Notes: a model not told the origin generated them from the letters alone. 64,000 nucleotides of DNA from Mugil cephalus (GCF_022458985.1 NC_061776.1:3371340-3435339), one strand, 5' to 3'. Shown: positions 1-11,839, numbered from the stretch's first letter. Numbers and translations: made by a program.

Positions 1-289
1 TGTAGTCTGCCCCTTGACTGTCAACACGGCTTTAACACACCCAGCGTCTATTGAGAAAAATGTACGTCTTTTGATGATGTTCTGGATTCTTATTGGGCAA
101 CTTGTCAGTGGTGGATCTGATTCGAGTTTGGCATGAACCGCCCGGACGGGCTATAACAACAGTTAGACACCAATCACCAGGAGAAGCAAACGCACCCCTA
201 CTTGTGTCCGCGTCTGTGACGTTGAATTTTCACTGAGGAGAGAGATAAAGTTGACTGAAGTAAGACTGTGTGCTAAATTAACAGCCCCT

Positions 290-900
290 TCCACATCGAG
301 TAAAAATCGCTTGATGTTAAAGGATCGACCAGGGTTTTTATCGACTCGGCTCAGCTCGGCTCGACGCGCTTCGATGTGAACGCGAATGCATCAACCCGGG
401 TTTTTCGCTCTGATGTTGATGATTTTGTCACCCGACGGCCTGACCAACTGTATCATTGTAGAAGCAAAACAAGTTTTGGTCTACTCTCATAAAGACTGAT
501 CTCTGAAGGGCAGAGATTTTGTTCTATTTTTCAATCAAACAAATCAAATGTGTTGTTACACGATTGTTAATGGAAGCTCATATATGAACGTCATGTTTGG
601 GAAATTGTACCGATCGAGGAATGTATGTGCGACTGTGTTTATATACAGCTTGTATCGCGATCTCCCACACTTTTTTAACGATATTGGCAGCGCTCTGCAT
701 CCGAGAAGAAGAGGAGATTTGCGCGGCAGATATCGGGCTCTGTTCGGCAGATATCGGGCTCTGTGCAGGACACAATGATTTATTCTAATGTCAGCCTTTA
801 GAAAGAGCGGGGGTTGACGGGTCCATTCTTCAGGTCATCAACAAACTGCAACTTTATCTGCAATGTACGCGATGACGTATGAGGGAGGAAAAAACAGGCA
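290..900 (+). mobile_element. DNA-transposon relic with decayed MYB/SANT-like domain, copy 1
   Basis: This stretch matches 21010-21400 in patches, including the shared words around 469-484 and 815-850. In the better copy the final part reads as the end of a MYB/SANT-like DNA-binding domain of the type carried by PIF/Harbinger transposons. Here the same frame is broken by a stop and a frameshift near 800. A 21-bp unit is duplicated in tandem at about 727-768. It is a dead element; the family assignment is inference from the protein remnant only. Confidence 0.45.
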
Positions 901-1249
901 CGCAGCTCTCACAGTGGGAGGTCTTACCCGGGATTTCTGGCGGCGTGAAAGTACCAAAGGCTAGTTGACCCGGGTACCAGGTGTATATACCTCTGCTTGT
1001 CTTGTCACTTCTCATTAGTATGATTTAATGTTTCGAACTGACCCCCACAAATATGCTTTAATGTCTTAAACTAACCTTGGACTACTGGGCTGAACTGTTC
1101 TTGATCTGTCTTTGATTTATTACAGTTAATACAGATGCATTTAATGAGCGTGATTCCACCACGTCCCAGTCTTACTTCATGACATTCAAAACACTTATCC
1201 AATGAAGTATGATTTTTTTTCTCTCAATAATGGAAGACAGAGTTATATA

Positions 1250-1500
1250 AACAATCTTTCTTTAGTCAGAGAAGTCGGATGATTTCGTACAAAGTGATGG
1301 ATTCAATGATGAATGGAACTACAAGAGTCAAAAATAGATGATGCTTCAAGGAATTAATAATTTTGGGGATATATTGAAGCGACATCTCAAGACTTCAGAG
1401 CATGGTTTGGATCTTCCAAGTGGACATTGGATGATCAACAAAAAGGCCTAACCTCAATTCCAAAGAAACCACTTTGTAGCCTGCACCTGTTTCGCTTCAT
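1250..1500 (+). mobile_element. Tc1-like transposase relic in the 3' flank of ZNF-A
   Basis: Broken frames read approximately as ATSQD then RAWFGSSKWTLDDQQ, which resembles the Tc1 transposase stretch before the QQDN catalytic motif. Closely related copies sit at 5510-5745 (behind ZNF-B) and 12240-12350 (behind ZNF-C). No open reading frame survives. Confidence 0.5.
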
Positions 1501-1639
1501 AAAACAAGCACGCAAATCATTTCGAAAGAATTTCAACATTTTTTATTTAGTGAAGTTTCTTATTGTTATGTACTCAGATGAATGACAGTTTTCCTTGATT
1601 GTAAAATATGTCATTTAATGTTAACATAAATCTGAAATA

Positions 1640-2180
1640 AAACAAGTAAAAAGGCCATAACTTTTTCAGTCAATATAAAAATAAAGATACACATGCCATA
1701 ATATACATTAACTGAGGATGTCTACAAGTCAGTCACTCTGTGAAAAATAAAAACACAGTTTCTACCTAAACTGAAGTTAACAATTTATGCAGACTATTAT
1801 CTGGGTTAAACCCCATCTGAACTATTTAAACATACAGATTAAGATAAAAATTGATCTTAAAGGTAAGTAGAGTCAAGTCAGTGCTGGGAATGTGTCCCTG
1901 ATTGATGATTAACATCTGGATGGTTTATCTCAAGATGGTGGTGTCCATGTGTGACAGACAGACAAGGGCTACGCATACAGATTATGGTATCCTGGTCAAA
2001 TTTGTCAATAACAGAAGGATTTCATCACACTGATCCATTATCAGTTTCTACACATGGTACTAGAGTCTCTGGAAGAGCTGTTTTGTTAGTCACGTTCTAT
2101 CAGTTCTCGCCATAAAAAGAGTCTGGTTGTCTCTTCTTCTCCTGTGGCTCCTGCACAACCTTTGGTTTGACAAACAAAGG
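1640..2180 (-). other. Shared 3' flank / probable 3'UTR of ZNF-A
   Basis: The sequence aligns along most of its length with 5820-6250 (behind ZNF-B) and 12360-12900 (behind ZNF-C). It lies downstream of the ZNF-A stop on the minus strand, so it is probably 3'UTR plus duplicated flank. No coding potential is seen. Confidence 0.5.
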
Positions 2181-2183
2181 ATG

Positions 2184-2423
2184 TCAAGTGTTGTTTTTCT
2201 TTTTCAAACTCAACTTCCCAGAGGTCTCTTTCCCCACAGATGTTTCAAAAAGACGACCCCTCACCTGAGTCCTCATGTACTTAGTTAAAGTACAACTTAC
2301 ACTGAAGGTTTTCCCACAAGATTTGCAAGTGTAGGGTTTCTCACCAGCACACATTTTCAAATGGGCAATTAATGATATTTTTGACTTTTTTTTTTTTAAC
2401 CAGGTGCTCCACAAGAATACTAC
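2184..2423 (-). pseudogene. Decayed extra zinc fingers downstream of ZNF-A stop
   Basis: Directly after the ZNF-A stop the minus strand continues as finger sequence in other frames. A remnant helix reads SLIAHLKMCAGEKPYTC, followed by a clear CKSCGKTFSVSCTLTKYM finger whose last histidine is lost. A run of twelve A residues (minus strand) near 2388-2399 probably marks one frameshift. The ancestral protein therefore had at least two more fingers than the present reading frame. Confidence 0.65.
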
Positions 2424-4028
2424 TCATGTGGGGAATGAAACCACATCTCTAATGGATTTACCACATGGTTCACCAGAATACAGCTTCTCACCTGTATGAG
2501 TCCTCATGTGGACAATTAAGTAATATCTCTGACTGAAGGATTTACCACACGTTTCACATGAATAAGGTTTCTCGCCTGTGTGAGTCCTCATGTGGACAGT
2601 TAAACTAGAGCCTTGACTGAAGGTTTTACCACATGTTCTGCAACAATAAGGTTTCTCGCCTGTGTGAGTCCTCACATGGACAATTAATTCATAGCTTCGT
2701 CTGAAGGTTTTACCACACATCTCACAAGCATATGGCTTCTCACCCGTGTGAGTCTTCACATGGACAGTTAAATAACTGCGGGTACTGAAACTCATCCCGC
2801 ATGTTTTGCAACAATAAGGTTTCTCACCTGTGTGGATTCTGCAATGTCTGTTCAAACTGGACTTAGAAATGAATGTTTTTCCACAGATGTCACATGTTAC
2901 AGACTTTCTACCTGTGTCAGTATCACACGGACTCTCTGACATGAGAGAGTTGTCAACATTATTACTGTGACTTGTGTCACTGTGATGTCTCCTCTTTGGA
3001 TTCAGCTCTGCAATTCTAGTTGATCCTGATTCTACGTGCCTGCTTCCACCCTGATCTGGGCTCTCAGCTCCAGGAAAGTTATGAGAAAGGAGCTGGTCAC
3101 TGTTTAGTTCTGTTTCACTGAGCTCACTTTCCTCATCAGTAGAAGTCTCCATATAGAAATCTGTCTCCTGCTTAAGTACAAGATATTCTCCCTGCTGACT
3201 GCTGCAGGAGAGTTCTTCATGTTCCTCTTTAATCAGTAGAAGTTCTGGTTCCTCCTCTTCTTCTTCTTCTTCTTCTTCTTTAATCTGTGGAGGTTCTGGT
3301 TCCTCCTGGTCCAGACTGGAGTTCCTCTCCTGGTTACAGAGCTGCTGGTCAGTGAGAACCTCCTCCTCTGTGTAGACATGTTGCTGTGGGAGGTCTGGAG
3401 GGACAAGGAGACACAACATAAGGAATACTAATACAATGACAGGAAATCGCAGGTCAAATTTAAACCGTATATTTAATATGGCATACCAACGCACTGGTTG
3501 CTGTAAATAAAGTCAGTCCACACTATGACAGACCCTTTCCTACAACTTCCTTCCTGACCATTGTTTTATGTTCAGTGAATCATGGAGAATGTTTTTTTAT
3601 AAATAAAAATGTATTTATATGAAGAAGTGTTTGTTGTAGCACGTCAGTGAAGTGAAGATAGATCACAGTGACAAAGATGTCCTACGGTGGCTGGTCTAAC
3701 CACATCCATGTTAGCTAGTAGTAAGCAATAGCTATGCTAGTTAGCCTCTTAGCATGTTATCAACCTTCTAGCTGAGTCTCTTTCCTCCGCGTCTTCTCCA
3801 AACTGTGTGTTTCCATTCATTAGTTAGTTCATTTAAACCATTCTACCTGCACTCACCTATTCTGTGTAACTTTATCTCAGGTTTCCAGGTGATATCCAGC
3901 AGTCTGCGATGACGATCGATCTCTTCCTCGTACTGGACGACAGTTCTTTCAAAGAGTCCGAATATTTCTTCAGCAGCAGCAGTTAGTCGCTCGATGATCA
4001 ACTCTCTCAAACTCTCAGATGAAGACAT
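2424..4028 (-). CDS. ZNF-A: C2H2 zinc-finger protein, two exons, 5 fingers
   Basis: Exon 1 is 3857-4028 (57 codons, from MSSSESLRE to LHRI, phase 1, donor GTGAGT). Exon 2 is 2424-3394 (acceptor CTCCAG). The joined frame gives about 380 residues. Exon 1 encodes an amphipathic, probably helical N-terminal domain shared by all five ZNF genes of the window. Exon 2 starts with DLPQQHV, then an acidic region with a run of glutamates coded by a GAA tract at about 3255-3281, then five complete CxxC-x12-HxxxH fingers joined by TGEKPY linkers. A sixth finger has lost its first cysteine (SGEPC) and runs out of frame to a stop. It is probably a nuclear sequence-specific DNA-binding regulator; targets are unknown. 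The upstream methionine at 3494 lies in the intron and was rejected as start because exon 1 splices in frame. Confidence 0.85.
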
Positions 4029-4173
4029 TGTTACTTTAACAACTCAAACATTTATCTGGGACACGATGACATGACACGTCACGTCGCGACACAACACAAC
4101 ACAACACAACCGCCTTCCAACTCAGTCCACAAAGACACTAACACAACACCGCTAACGGGCTTTAAGAAACGAA

Positions 4174-4209
4174 CCACTTCCACCTGGTGCCCCACGATAA
4201 AGTTCCGAC
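4174..4209 (-). promoter_or_regulatory. Conserved promoter block of ZNF-A
   Basis: A 36-bp block lies about 150 bp upstream of the ATG and is conserved before all five ZNF exon 1 copies. On the gene strand it starts with GTCGGAACTTTATCGTGG and ends with GGAAGTGG, an ETS-type core. Conservation across duplicates whose surroundings have drifted suggests function; the ETS reading is inference. Confidence 0.55.
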
Positions 4210-4584
4210 AGAGGAGGACAGTTAAGATTTTGTTCCGGTCTCTTTTTAAATCGCTCATTTCGGAGTAGGTGATCATTTTCTAGCAGGAATATTAACTCTG
4301 CATCCATCAAAAACAAAAGAAAAATAGTTACATTGACTTCTGGTTATTTGAATCATATGAATCGAAGAAGTTAATTCAGCTCAGCTCAGCTCAACCACGT
4401 TTGTCCCGAAAGCAATTCAATCTGACAGCAATAGAAGTACCCCTGTCTAAACAGACAGCAACCAACACTCAGCATTCAATAAGATGCAACCACACATTTT
4501 AATCAACCATCTTGATGGGTTTTTCAAATGTCGAGAATTGGTAATTCATTTTATCAAGAATCACATTTAACCTGCTGCTAATTT

Positions 4585-4840
4585 TGTCCATGGTATGAAG
4601 GTGGATATTGTAGAATCCTACAAATACTTGTGGACTGTCTTTGACTCAAAATTAAAATTTGCTGTCAATGCAGAGGTGATTGCCAAGAAAAAGGACAACA
4701 AAGGATCCATCTTCTCAGAAGGCTGAGCTCGTTTTAATCTCAGCAGGAGGATGCAGTGCTTGTTTTATTGGTCTTTTATCGAACGTCTTAACTTTTTCAG
4801 TTGTTGGTTCAATGGCATATGTGTAAAAGACAAACTTTTT
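4585..4840 (+). mobile_element. Non-LTR retrotransposon RT fragment
   Basis: The plus strand reads VESYKYLWTVFDSKLKF and, after a frameshift, a SRRMQCLFYWSFIERL-like segment and CWFNG. This is the region C-terminal to the reverse-transcriptase active site in jockey/CR1/Rex1-type LINEs (YLG...D.L.F; FY.SFIES). It is a 5'-truncated, broken copy. Confidence 0.6.
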
Positions 4841-5505
4841 GAGGTTTACACTGAAGTACATTTCTTCAGCAACGTTTAATAGAGACGTAGTTGCATCTGA
4901 CATTATTCGTGTATTGACACACGTTTCTAAGCACAAGTGCAAATTGATAAATTCCAAACCTTGTGCCGGAATGTTCTTACGCGCTCATCTGTGCGTATGC
5001 ACGGTTGGTAAATGAGGCCCCTGGATACTGTGCTCCGGCAGTCAAGTCCTGCCCTGGAAGTGTGGCAAGGGACCGTTGGTTCATCTGAGATAAATAAGAG
5101 TGGATCAAACTGCTGAAGGACTACGTCCGCACTTCCTGGTGATCCGGAGGCAGCTGTACTCCTCCTGGCTGAGAATCTGTATCTTCAGGCGTGTTTCCTG
5201 TGTCAGGTTCCTTGTTGTTCCTTGTTTCAGCCTTTTTTGTCTCAGAAGAACTTTCAAAGGTGCTAGCTTTATATAGACATGAAGCACGGCAAAAGAAAAC
5301 CACTCAATTTTAAGTTTTTTAATGGCTGCTTTGGGACTTGCTTAGTATTTTGTCTGTGACGGTACTAAAAGAAATTTCACACCTAAGAGTGATTCTTAAT
5401 GCAACATTTCACAAATGCACAGGGTGCGCAAAAACTTTTATCCACCACTGAAGTTTCACACTTTAGAGGTGACACCAACAAATTGTAAAAGGTGAATGGC
5501 AGTGT
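4841..5505. other. Intergenic, nothing recognised
   Basis: No protein homology or RNA gene is visible between the LINE fragment and the Tc1 relic. Short open frames near 5105-5303 overlap each other on the minus strand and have no recognisable motif. Confidence 0.4.
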
Positions 5506-5509
5506 TATA

Positions 5510-5745
5510 TAAATAATCTATTTACTCAGAGAAGTTGTATAATATCTTTAAAACTGACGGATTCTTCAAAAATAGATGAGGCATCACAAGCAACGGACTT
5601 TTTCTGAATATATTGATGCAACATCTCAAGACATCAGCCAGGACGTCAGAGCTTGGTTTGGATCTTCCAAATGGACATTGGATGATCAACAAAAAAACCC
5701 TGAGCTCAATCCAAAAGAAACCACCTTGTAGCCTGCATTTTTTTA
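5510..5745 (+). mobile_element. Tc1-like transposase relic in the 3' flank of ZNF-B
   Basis: The best frame reads ATSQDISQDVRAWFGSSKWT, similar to the Tc1 transposase stretch before QQDN. It is homologous to 1250-1500 and 12240-12350, and occupies the same position relative to its ZNF gene. Confidence 0.5.
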
Positions 5746-5799
5746 TTTAGTGAAATTTCTTATTATATATTCAGAGGGAAACCGTTTTCCTTGTTGCTC

Positions 5800-6250
5800 T
5801 GATAGTAAATGACTTCCTCTGTTTAAATAAAGCTCAAACAAAACAAGCAAAAAGATTAAAACTATTTTGGTCAATAGAAACATAGAGCAGAGAAGATACA
5901 TATGACATAATATGCATTTACTGAGAAAGCCTATCACAATCACTCTGTGAAATCTAAATTTCAATCCAAACACAAGAAAACAACCGATGTAGACAATTAT
6001 TTGTGTTAAAAGCCATTTAAACTATTAAGTTACTCGTTACCTAATCAGCTATTGCACAAGTTGATCTTAAAAGTAACTAGAGTCAAGTCAGTGCAGTAAT
6101 GCGACCCTAATCATTGATTAACATCTGGATGGTTTATCTCAAGTTGAGAGGACAGAGAGGAAGATGGTGCATGTCAAACACAGCCTAGTTGTCTTATCTT
6201 CTCCTTGTCCTGTGGCTCCTGCACAATCTTTAGATTAACAATCAAAGGTG
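5800..6250 (-). other. Shared 3' flank / probable 3'UTR of ZNF-B
   Basis: Homologous to 1640-2180 and 12360-12900. A further block at about 6255-6345 matches 12890-12975 behind ZNF-C. No gene is seen. Confidence 0.45.
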
Positions 6251-6440
6251 ATCATAAAGCATAAAGTGATCCTCTCCAAGTCCTGTTGTAAACTCAAGTG
6301 TCAGTTAGATGGTCGTCCCAGGCAGAGGGAGATGTCTCCTTCCTTAGAATCATATGTCTGCCTCAACATTCAAACTGAACAAATTCCAACATGCTTTTTT
6401 TCCACAAGCTCGGCTTCCCAGAGGGTTTTCCACAGGCTTT

Positions 6441-8220
6441 TCAGGAAGATGACCCCTCAAGTTTGTGAGTCTTCAAGTGGGCAATTAAACCATATCTTTG
6501 TCTGAAGGATTCACCACACATTTCACAAGAATAAGGCTTCTCACCTGTGTGAGTCCTCACATGGTCAATTAATTCCGATCTTTGTCTGAAGGTTTTCCCA
6601 CATGTTTCACAAGAATACGGCTTCTCGCCTGTGTGAGTCCTCACGTGGACATTTATATTAGATCTTCGACTGAAGGTTTTTCCACACATTTCACAAGAGT
6701 ATGGTTTCTCACCGGTGTGAGTCCTCAAGTGGACAATTAAACAAGAGCTTTGCTTGAAGGTTTTACCACACATTTCACAAGAGTATGGTTTCTCACCTGT
6801 GTGAGTCCTCAAATGGGCAACTAAACTAGAGTTTTGCCTGAAGGTTTTACCACATGTTTCACAAGAATATGGCTTCTCACCTGTGTGAGACTTCATGTGG
6901 ATATTTATTTCAGATTTTGTTTTGAAGGTTTTACCACACGACTCACAACAATACGGTTTCTCACCTGTGTGAGTCCTCATGTGGACAACTAAATTAGAAT
7001 TTTGCGTGAAGGATTTACCACAGGTTTCACAAGAATATGGCTTCTCATTTGTGTGAATCCTCAAGTGGACAGTTAAACTACTACTAGAACCGAAACTCTT
7101 CCCGCAAGTTCTGCAACAATACGGTTTCCCACTTGTGTGGCTTTTGTAATGTCTCTTCATATTGGATTTATTTGTAAAGACTTTTCCAAAGACATCACCT
7201 GTAACAGACTTTCTACCCGTGTCAGTGTCACACTGACTCTCTGACATGGGACAGTTGTCTACAAGCTTATTGTGAATTGTGTCTCTGTGACGTTTCTTCT
7301 TTGGATTCCGCTCTTCATCTGGAGTTGATTCTGAGTCTACATGCTCGATTCCTCCCTGATCTGGGCTCTCAGCTACATGAGAGTTATGAGAGAGGAGCTG
7401 GTCACTGTTTGATTCCTCATTGTTAGGGGTCTCAATCAAGGAATCAGCCTCCTGGCTCAGAACAAGATGCTCTTCCTGTGGACTGGTACAGGGTTCTTCT
7501 TGTTGCTCTTTCACCTGTGGAAGTTCTGGTTCCTCCTGTTCCTCTTTCACCTGCGGAAGTTCTGGTTCCTCCTGTTCCTCTTTAATCTGTGGGGGTTCTG
7601 GTTCCTCCTGTTCCTCTTTAATCTGTGGGGGTTCTGGTTCCTCCAGCTCCAGACTGGAGTTCCTCTCCCGGGTACAAAGCTGCTGGTCAGTGAGAACATC
7701 CTCCTCTGTGCGGTCATGTTGCTGTGGGATGTCTGGAGGGACGAAGAGACACAACATTGAGGTTATTAATGTGATGGCAGGAAATCACATCCAAGTAAAT
7801 ATTTTGTAATTAGAATAATCAGCAGGGCTTTATTAATGACTCTTACAGCACACAGTGACGACACATCACAGTGACAAACGTGTTAGTTAGCCTCTAAGTT
7901 AGCTAGTACTGAGTAGTAACAGTCCATCTAACGTTAGCTGTGCTAGTTAGCTTCTTAGCATGTTATCAACCTTCCAGCTGAGTGTCTTTCATCCGTTCCT
8001 TTTCCATACTGTGTGTTTCCATTCATGAGTAGATTTACTTGTACTCACCTATTCTGTGTAACTCTATGTCAGGTTTCCAGGTGATATCCAGCAGTCTGCG
8101 CTGACGATCGATCTCTTGCTCGTACTGGACGACAGTTCTTTCAAAGAGTCCGAATATTTCTTCGGCAGCAGCAGTTAGTCGCTCGATGATCAACTCTCTC
8201 AAACTCTCAGATGAAGACAT
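6441..8220 (-). CDS. ZNF-B: C2H2 zinc-finger protein, two exons, 8 fingers plus one degenerate
   Basis: Exon 1 is 8049-8220 (57 codons, donor GTGAGT) and exon 2 is 6441-7732 (acceptor CTCCAG). Joined in frame they give about 487 residues. The N-terminal domain differs from ZNF-A at only a few residues. The acidic region carries four 12-residue [16 protein letters not shown] units. The first finger is dead: it reads GDVFGKVF where the others read CDVCGK, so both zinc cysteines are lost. Eight complete fingers follow with TGEKPY linkers (one NEKPY and one SGKPY variant). The protein ends shortly after the last finger with KLEGSSS. Probable nuclear DNA-binding regulator; DNA target unknown. Confidence 0.88.
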
Positions 8221-8306
8221 TGTTACTTTAACAGCTCAAACATTTATCTGATCTTCCAGTTGAGTCCACAACCACACCACACTACTACCGGACTTTAAGA
8301 AATAAA

Positions 8307-8342
8307 CCACTTCCGTCTGGTGTCCCACGATAAAGGTCCGAC
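8307..8342 (-). promoter_or_regulatory. Conserved promoter block of ZNF-B
   Basis: Same 36-bp block as at 4174-4209, here with the ETS-like core CGGAAGTGG on the gene strand, about 90 bp upstream of the ATG. Confidence 0.55.
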
Positions 8343-8499
8343 AGTGGAGGAGAGTAAACATTTTGTTCCGCTTTCTTATTAAATCTCTAAGTTTCGGATC
8401 ATATCATCAATTTCTAGCAGGAATATTAACTTTGCATTCCCAAAAGATAAAACAAAACGTATCAGATTGATTTATCTCATATTATTTGATTACATTAAT

Positions 8500-8640
8500 T
8501 GATGACTAAGTTTGTTTACAATGACACTGTCATTGATTTGTATCAGTTTTTCCTGATTCCCCTTGGAAACACTGTGTTTAAAGCATTGGCTGTAGAGAAA
8601 GATTTTTGGTTTTCTATTTACAGTCCATGGTTTAAAATCT
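8500..8640 (-). repeat. Upstream block shared by ZNF-B and ZNF-D
   Basis: About 140 bp here matches the reverse complement of 18050-18205. Both lie upstream of a ZNF first exon and point the same way relative to the gene. It is best explained as part of the duplicated ZNF unit. Confidence 0.5.
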
Positions 8641-8702
8641 TTCTTTTCTTTTCTTTTCTTTTCTTTTCTTTTCTTTTCTTTTCTTTCTTTTTTCTTTTTT
8701 TT
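8639..8702 (+). repeat. (TTTTC)n microsatellite
   Basis: A run of TTTTC/TTCTT pentamers grades into a T-rich tract. The open frame through it is low complexity and not a gene. Confidence 0.9.
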
Positions 8703-8984
8703 TAATTTAATTTATTTTTAAAAGCTGTGCTGCTGAAGAACTTTTTGGAAAAGTCATCAGCTAGAGGGTTAGGCAAACTGGTACAGCTAATGCTCTATGG
8801 ACTGTTGTGTGTAACGATGGGAAAGTCAACAAGGTAAGGAGGCAGTCGATGAACTTTGACCTTGAGATAATGTATTTGTTGCAATTGAATTCTCTGGAAG
8901 AAGTTGTGGTGTAATTTTAAAGTCTGTGATGTGCTTATAGAAGATAAATGAAAAAAAAAAAAAAACGCAAGCAGAATGACTATG

Positions 8985-9125
8985 ATGTCATGTTTGATTA
9001 TAAGGTTGTATTGATTACAGTGATATATCTGATTATAATGTCTTTAGTTTGATTATAACATCATAATTGAATTACAATGATATGTCTGATCATAATGTCA
9101 TTAGTTTGATTATAATATGATGTTT
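8985..9125 (+). repeat. Short AT-rich tandem-like repeat
   Basis: Units containing TGATTATAATGTC and TTTGATTATAA recur three to four times with small changes. No coding content. Confidence 0.5.
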
Positions 9126-9299
9126 GATATGATGGGCCTTCACCAAGTATATGCTACTAGAAAACAGAGGGAGAACACTGGAACCAAAAGTATATCTACT
9201 GTATTCCTCACAGGAGCATATGTAGAAGATAGTTTCATTTATTACACTTGGTAAAATTCACAGTTTTTTTGCAATAAACGTTATTATTTTTTAAATAAG

Positions 9300-9900
9300 C
9301 TCAGAAGTGGATTATAAAATAAGGGTGTAAAATAGGCAGGAGTGACTTTATAAAACTGGGAGCCTAAAACTGGGAATTCCGAAGGTACTGATGTAATGCA
9401 GGTGGATGAACCTAAAAAAAATAAAAAGGTATTTGGAATAGATCAAGGTGCTGCGTAAGAGAGAGGCACTAGGCTCCCAGGGCCACATGCTCCAGCTGAT
9501 GGTGCACAACACAGGGACAACACCTGGTAACCAAGATCATGAGGCCCAGCAACAGTGACAATGATCATTTCTAATGGTGTGATTGGTTAAAATGAGGGGC
9601 TGGTATAAGGGTGCGCACCAAAGGTAGGGGATGGAGAGAAGGTGTGACCTGTGAAAGTAAAGTATAAAAGATGAGAACAGTAGCCTTTACACTTCAGAGT
9701 GGGGTTGTAGTGACCTTTGTGCACCGTGATGCTGCTCTCTTTGTTGCTGGCAATAAAGATCACCCTGATGCTCTGGACGCTGACTCCTGGGGATTACTTC
9801 GAGACTCCAAGGAGAAGACTCCACCAGGCTGAATTGAACTTCTGCCAGGGACTTTTTTTTTTTTGACAAGTCTCCTATTATATACAGTATTACTGTTGAC
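9300..9900 (+). mobile_element. Possible solo LTR
   Basis: A TATAAAAG box at about 9662 is followed about 90 bp later by AATAAA at about 9751 and then a GC-richer tail, a spacing like U3-R-U5 of a retroelement LTR. No internal gag/pol sequence is seen and terminal repeats or target duplications were not established, so this is tentative. Confidence 0.25.
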
Positions 9901-9929
9901 AGCCATCTTTGATTTAGTCTAGTCACATT

Positions 9930-10540
9930 ATAGTTACAGCATCACCATAGCATCATTATCAACTTTTATGTCTTACATTTAGTCAAACTGGCATGAAGCA
10001 AAATCATTTTCTATGTCGTCTTTAGACTAAACATTAATCAGAGTTTCTCTCTTTTCACCTGTTTAATGAAGTTTCTGTCTGAAACCAGGTAAACAGGCTG
10101 TAGATACCCTGATCTCAACTCTATATCAATAACTTGTCTGTCAGGTCATCCCAGAGGACAGCACTCAGGACTGTTGTTGTGGTCACTGAAGTCCAGACAT
10201 AATGAGGTAAAACTGTTGCTTGAATGGTTTACTGTATTACTTTGTGTACAAGAAGTATTCATTCTGAGACTACATTTATTAACAGTTTTAGTTAAATGCT
10301 TATCTACTCTACAGTTTAAATATGTGCCAGGAAAAAAAAGTCAAAGCTCTATATCTTCGAATGTGGAACTAGGAAAGTACAGAGATACAACTTATTTACC
10401 TTCATAGTTATCTTACAGATTGTGATGTCATGATTCCGATTCTGTCATTTTTCATGATAATGTTTTGAGTTTCCTGCTTCATTTTTCTCCATGTGTTCTC
10501 TTCCCTTGATTGATTGATGTAGGAGAAGGATTTTAAATTA
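9930..10540. other. Intergenic, nothing recognised
   Basis: AT-rich unique-looking sequence without recognisable protein or RNA motifs. The 77-codon open frame at 10174-10407 has no recognisable feature. Confidence 0.4.
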
Positions 10541-10544
10541 AATT

Positions 10545-11000
10545 CTAGATTTTAAAGTGAACTGGAGATTCTGCAAAAAAATCCAGGTCATCCAAGCCTT
10601 TATGTCTTCAAGGCATACTTGGAGTTCAACCTGCTGATTAGTTTCATCTGGTTTCAAAGATACAAATATCTAGGTATTATCTGCGTAGCAATGGAAATTT
10701 GTGCCTTCTATTCGAATAATATTGTCGACAAGGGAAGCAGACAATGTGAATAGTATTGGTCTGAGCACAGAACCCTGAGGAACTCCATAAAGTGCTTTTG
10801 TATAAGTAGAAGACAACCTAGAATCTGTCTGACAAGTAGGATTCAGACCAGTTAAACATGATTCCTTTTATCTTGATCACATAATCAAGTCTCTATAGTA
10901 AAATATTGCGATCAGTTTTGTCAAATGCATCACTAAGATCTGGGAGGACAAGTATAGAGACAAGTCCATTGAAGCCATGAAGATATTGTTGGTAACTTTA
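10545..11000 (-). mobile_element. L2-type LINE reverse transcriptase relic
   Basis: The reverse complement reads NFHCYADNT then LKPDETNQQVELQ and LEDIKAWMT, matching the YADDTQLY active-site region of L2-clade reverse transcriptases. The preceding part contains a LSDAFD-like remnant of the palm motif. The second aspartate of the YADD motif is lost (YADN) and stops are present. Confidence 0.7.
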
Positions 11001-11039
11001 ACCAGGACATGGATCAGTGTATTTGTAAAACTAAACCTA

Positions 11040-11830
11040 AAATAAATAAATACAAAAACTAAATCCTATTCATTAACTAATTTTCCTTCAGATACCTAGT
11101 CAGATTGTCTTGTGTGATCTTTCCTTCTTCACCCAGGAGGTTCTCCGCTACACTGAAACCTAATTTTGCTTTCTGCACTGTCTTTAGCTTGTGCTGTTTA
11201 GCCCAGTGTGTCCTATCTTGAGACAGGTAATGACTGCCACTTCTTTACGGTTCCTACCGTTTGATTGGTTCCTACGCCAATCTTTTTTTGAATATTATAA
11301 AGGTGTCTTATAAAGGTGTCTTCCAGTGTAGTTTAAGTCCCTGTATATTCTTGTCATGTTTTATGTACTTGTTTCTTAATGACTGCTTCCCCCTCCTCCT
11401 TACTCAATGATATACTCGTCCTTATTGTTTGAAGTTTGAGTGCTTGCTTGGCAAGTATGTCAGCTTTCTCATTCCCATAACACCCACATGGTTAGGAACC
11501 CAAATAAAGCATACATCCGCATCCCTTTTATACAGTTTGTATGTTGTTTGATGTATTTTGAAGATGATATCTTGTCTGCAGGATTTCAAAGAGTTAATAC
11601 TTGTGAGTGCTTCCCCACCGTCAGCTACAATCAATGCCTCTCATCCACCGTTACTCTCTAGCCACTCCAGAGTTACCAAAATATCAATCAGTATATACTG
11701 TATTATCCTAAGTTCTTTCTTTGAATGATACATTGAATTGTGGTATAAAAACAACCACTGCTGTTCTACCTATTCCTGGATGTTGGGAACCATCAGTGAA
11801 GATCTTTAGTTTATCTCTCACAGTAATCCC
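11040..11830 (-). mobile_element. LINE RNase H domain relic
   Basis: On the minus strand LKIFTDGSQHPGIG (about 11770-11815) is the start of a retrotransposon RNase H domain. It continues through VADGGEALTSINSLKS and FIWVPNHVGVMG (the WVPGHVGI motif), followed by VITCLKIGHTGLNST, the usual C-terminal RLRIGHT.L segment. RNase H points to an I/R1/jockey-type LINE, distinct from the neighbouring L2 piece. Frameshifts and stops interrupt it. Confidence 0.7.
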
Positions 11831-11839
11831 TTCCTGAAT

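Noticed and set aside
3394..3494. Start methionines of the ZNF second-exon frames (such as MLCLFVPP)
   Set aside because: They lie upstream of the CTCCAG acceptor; the exon 1 frame joins in phase at the acceptor in all five genes.
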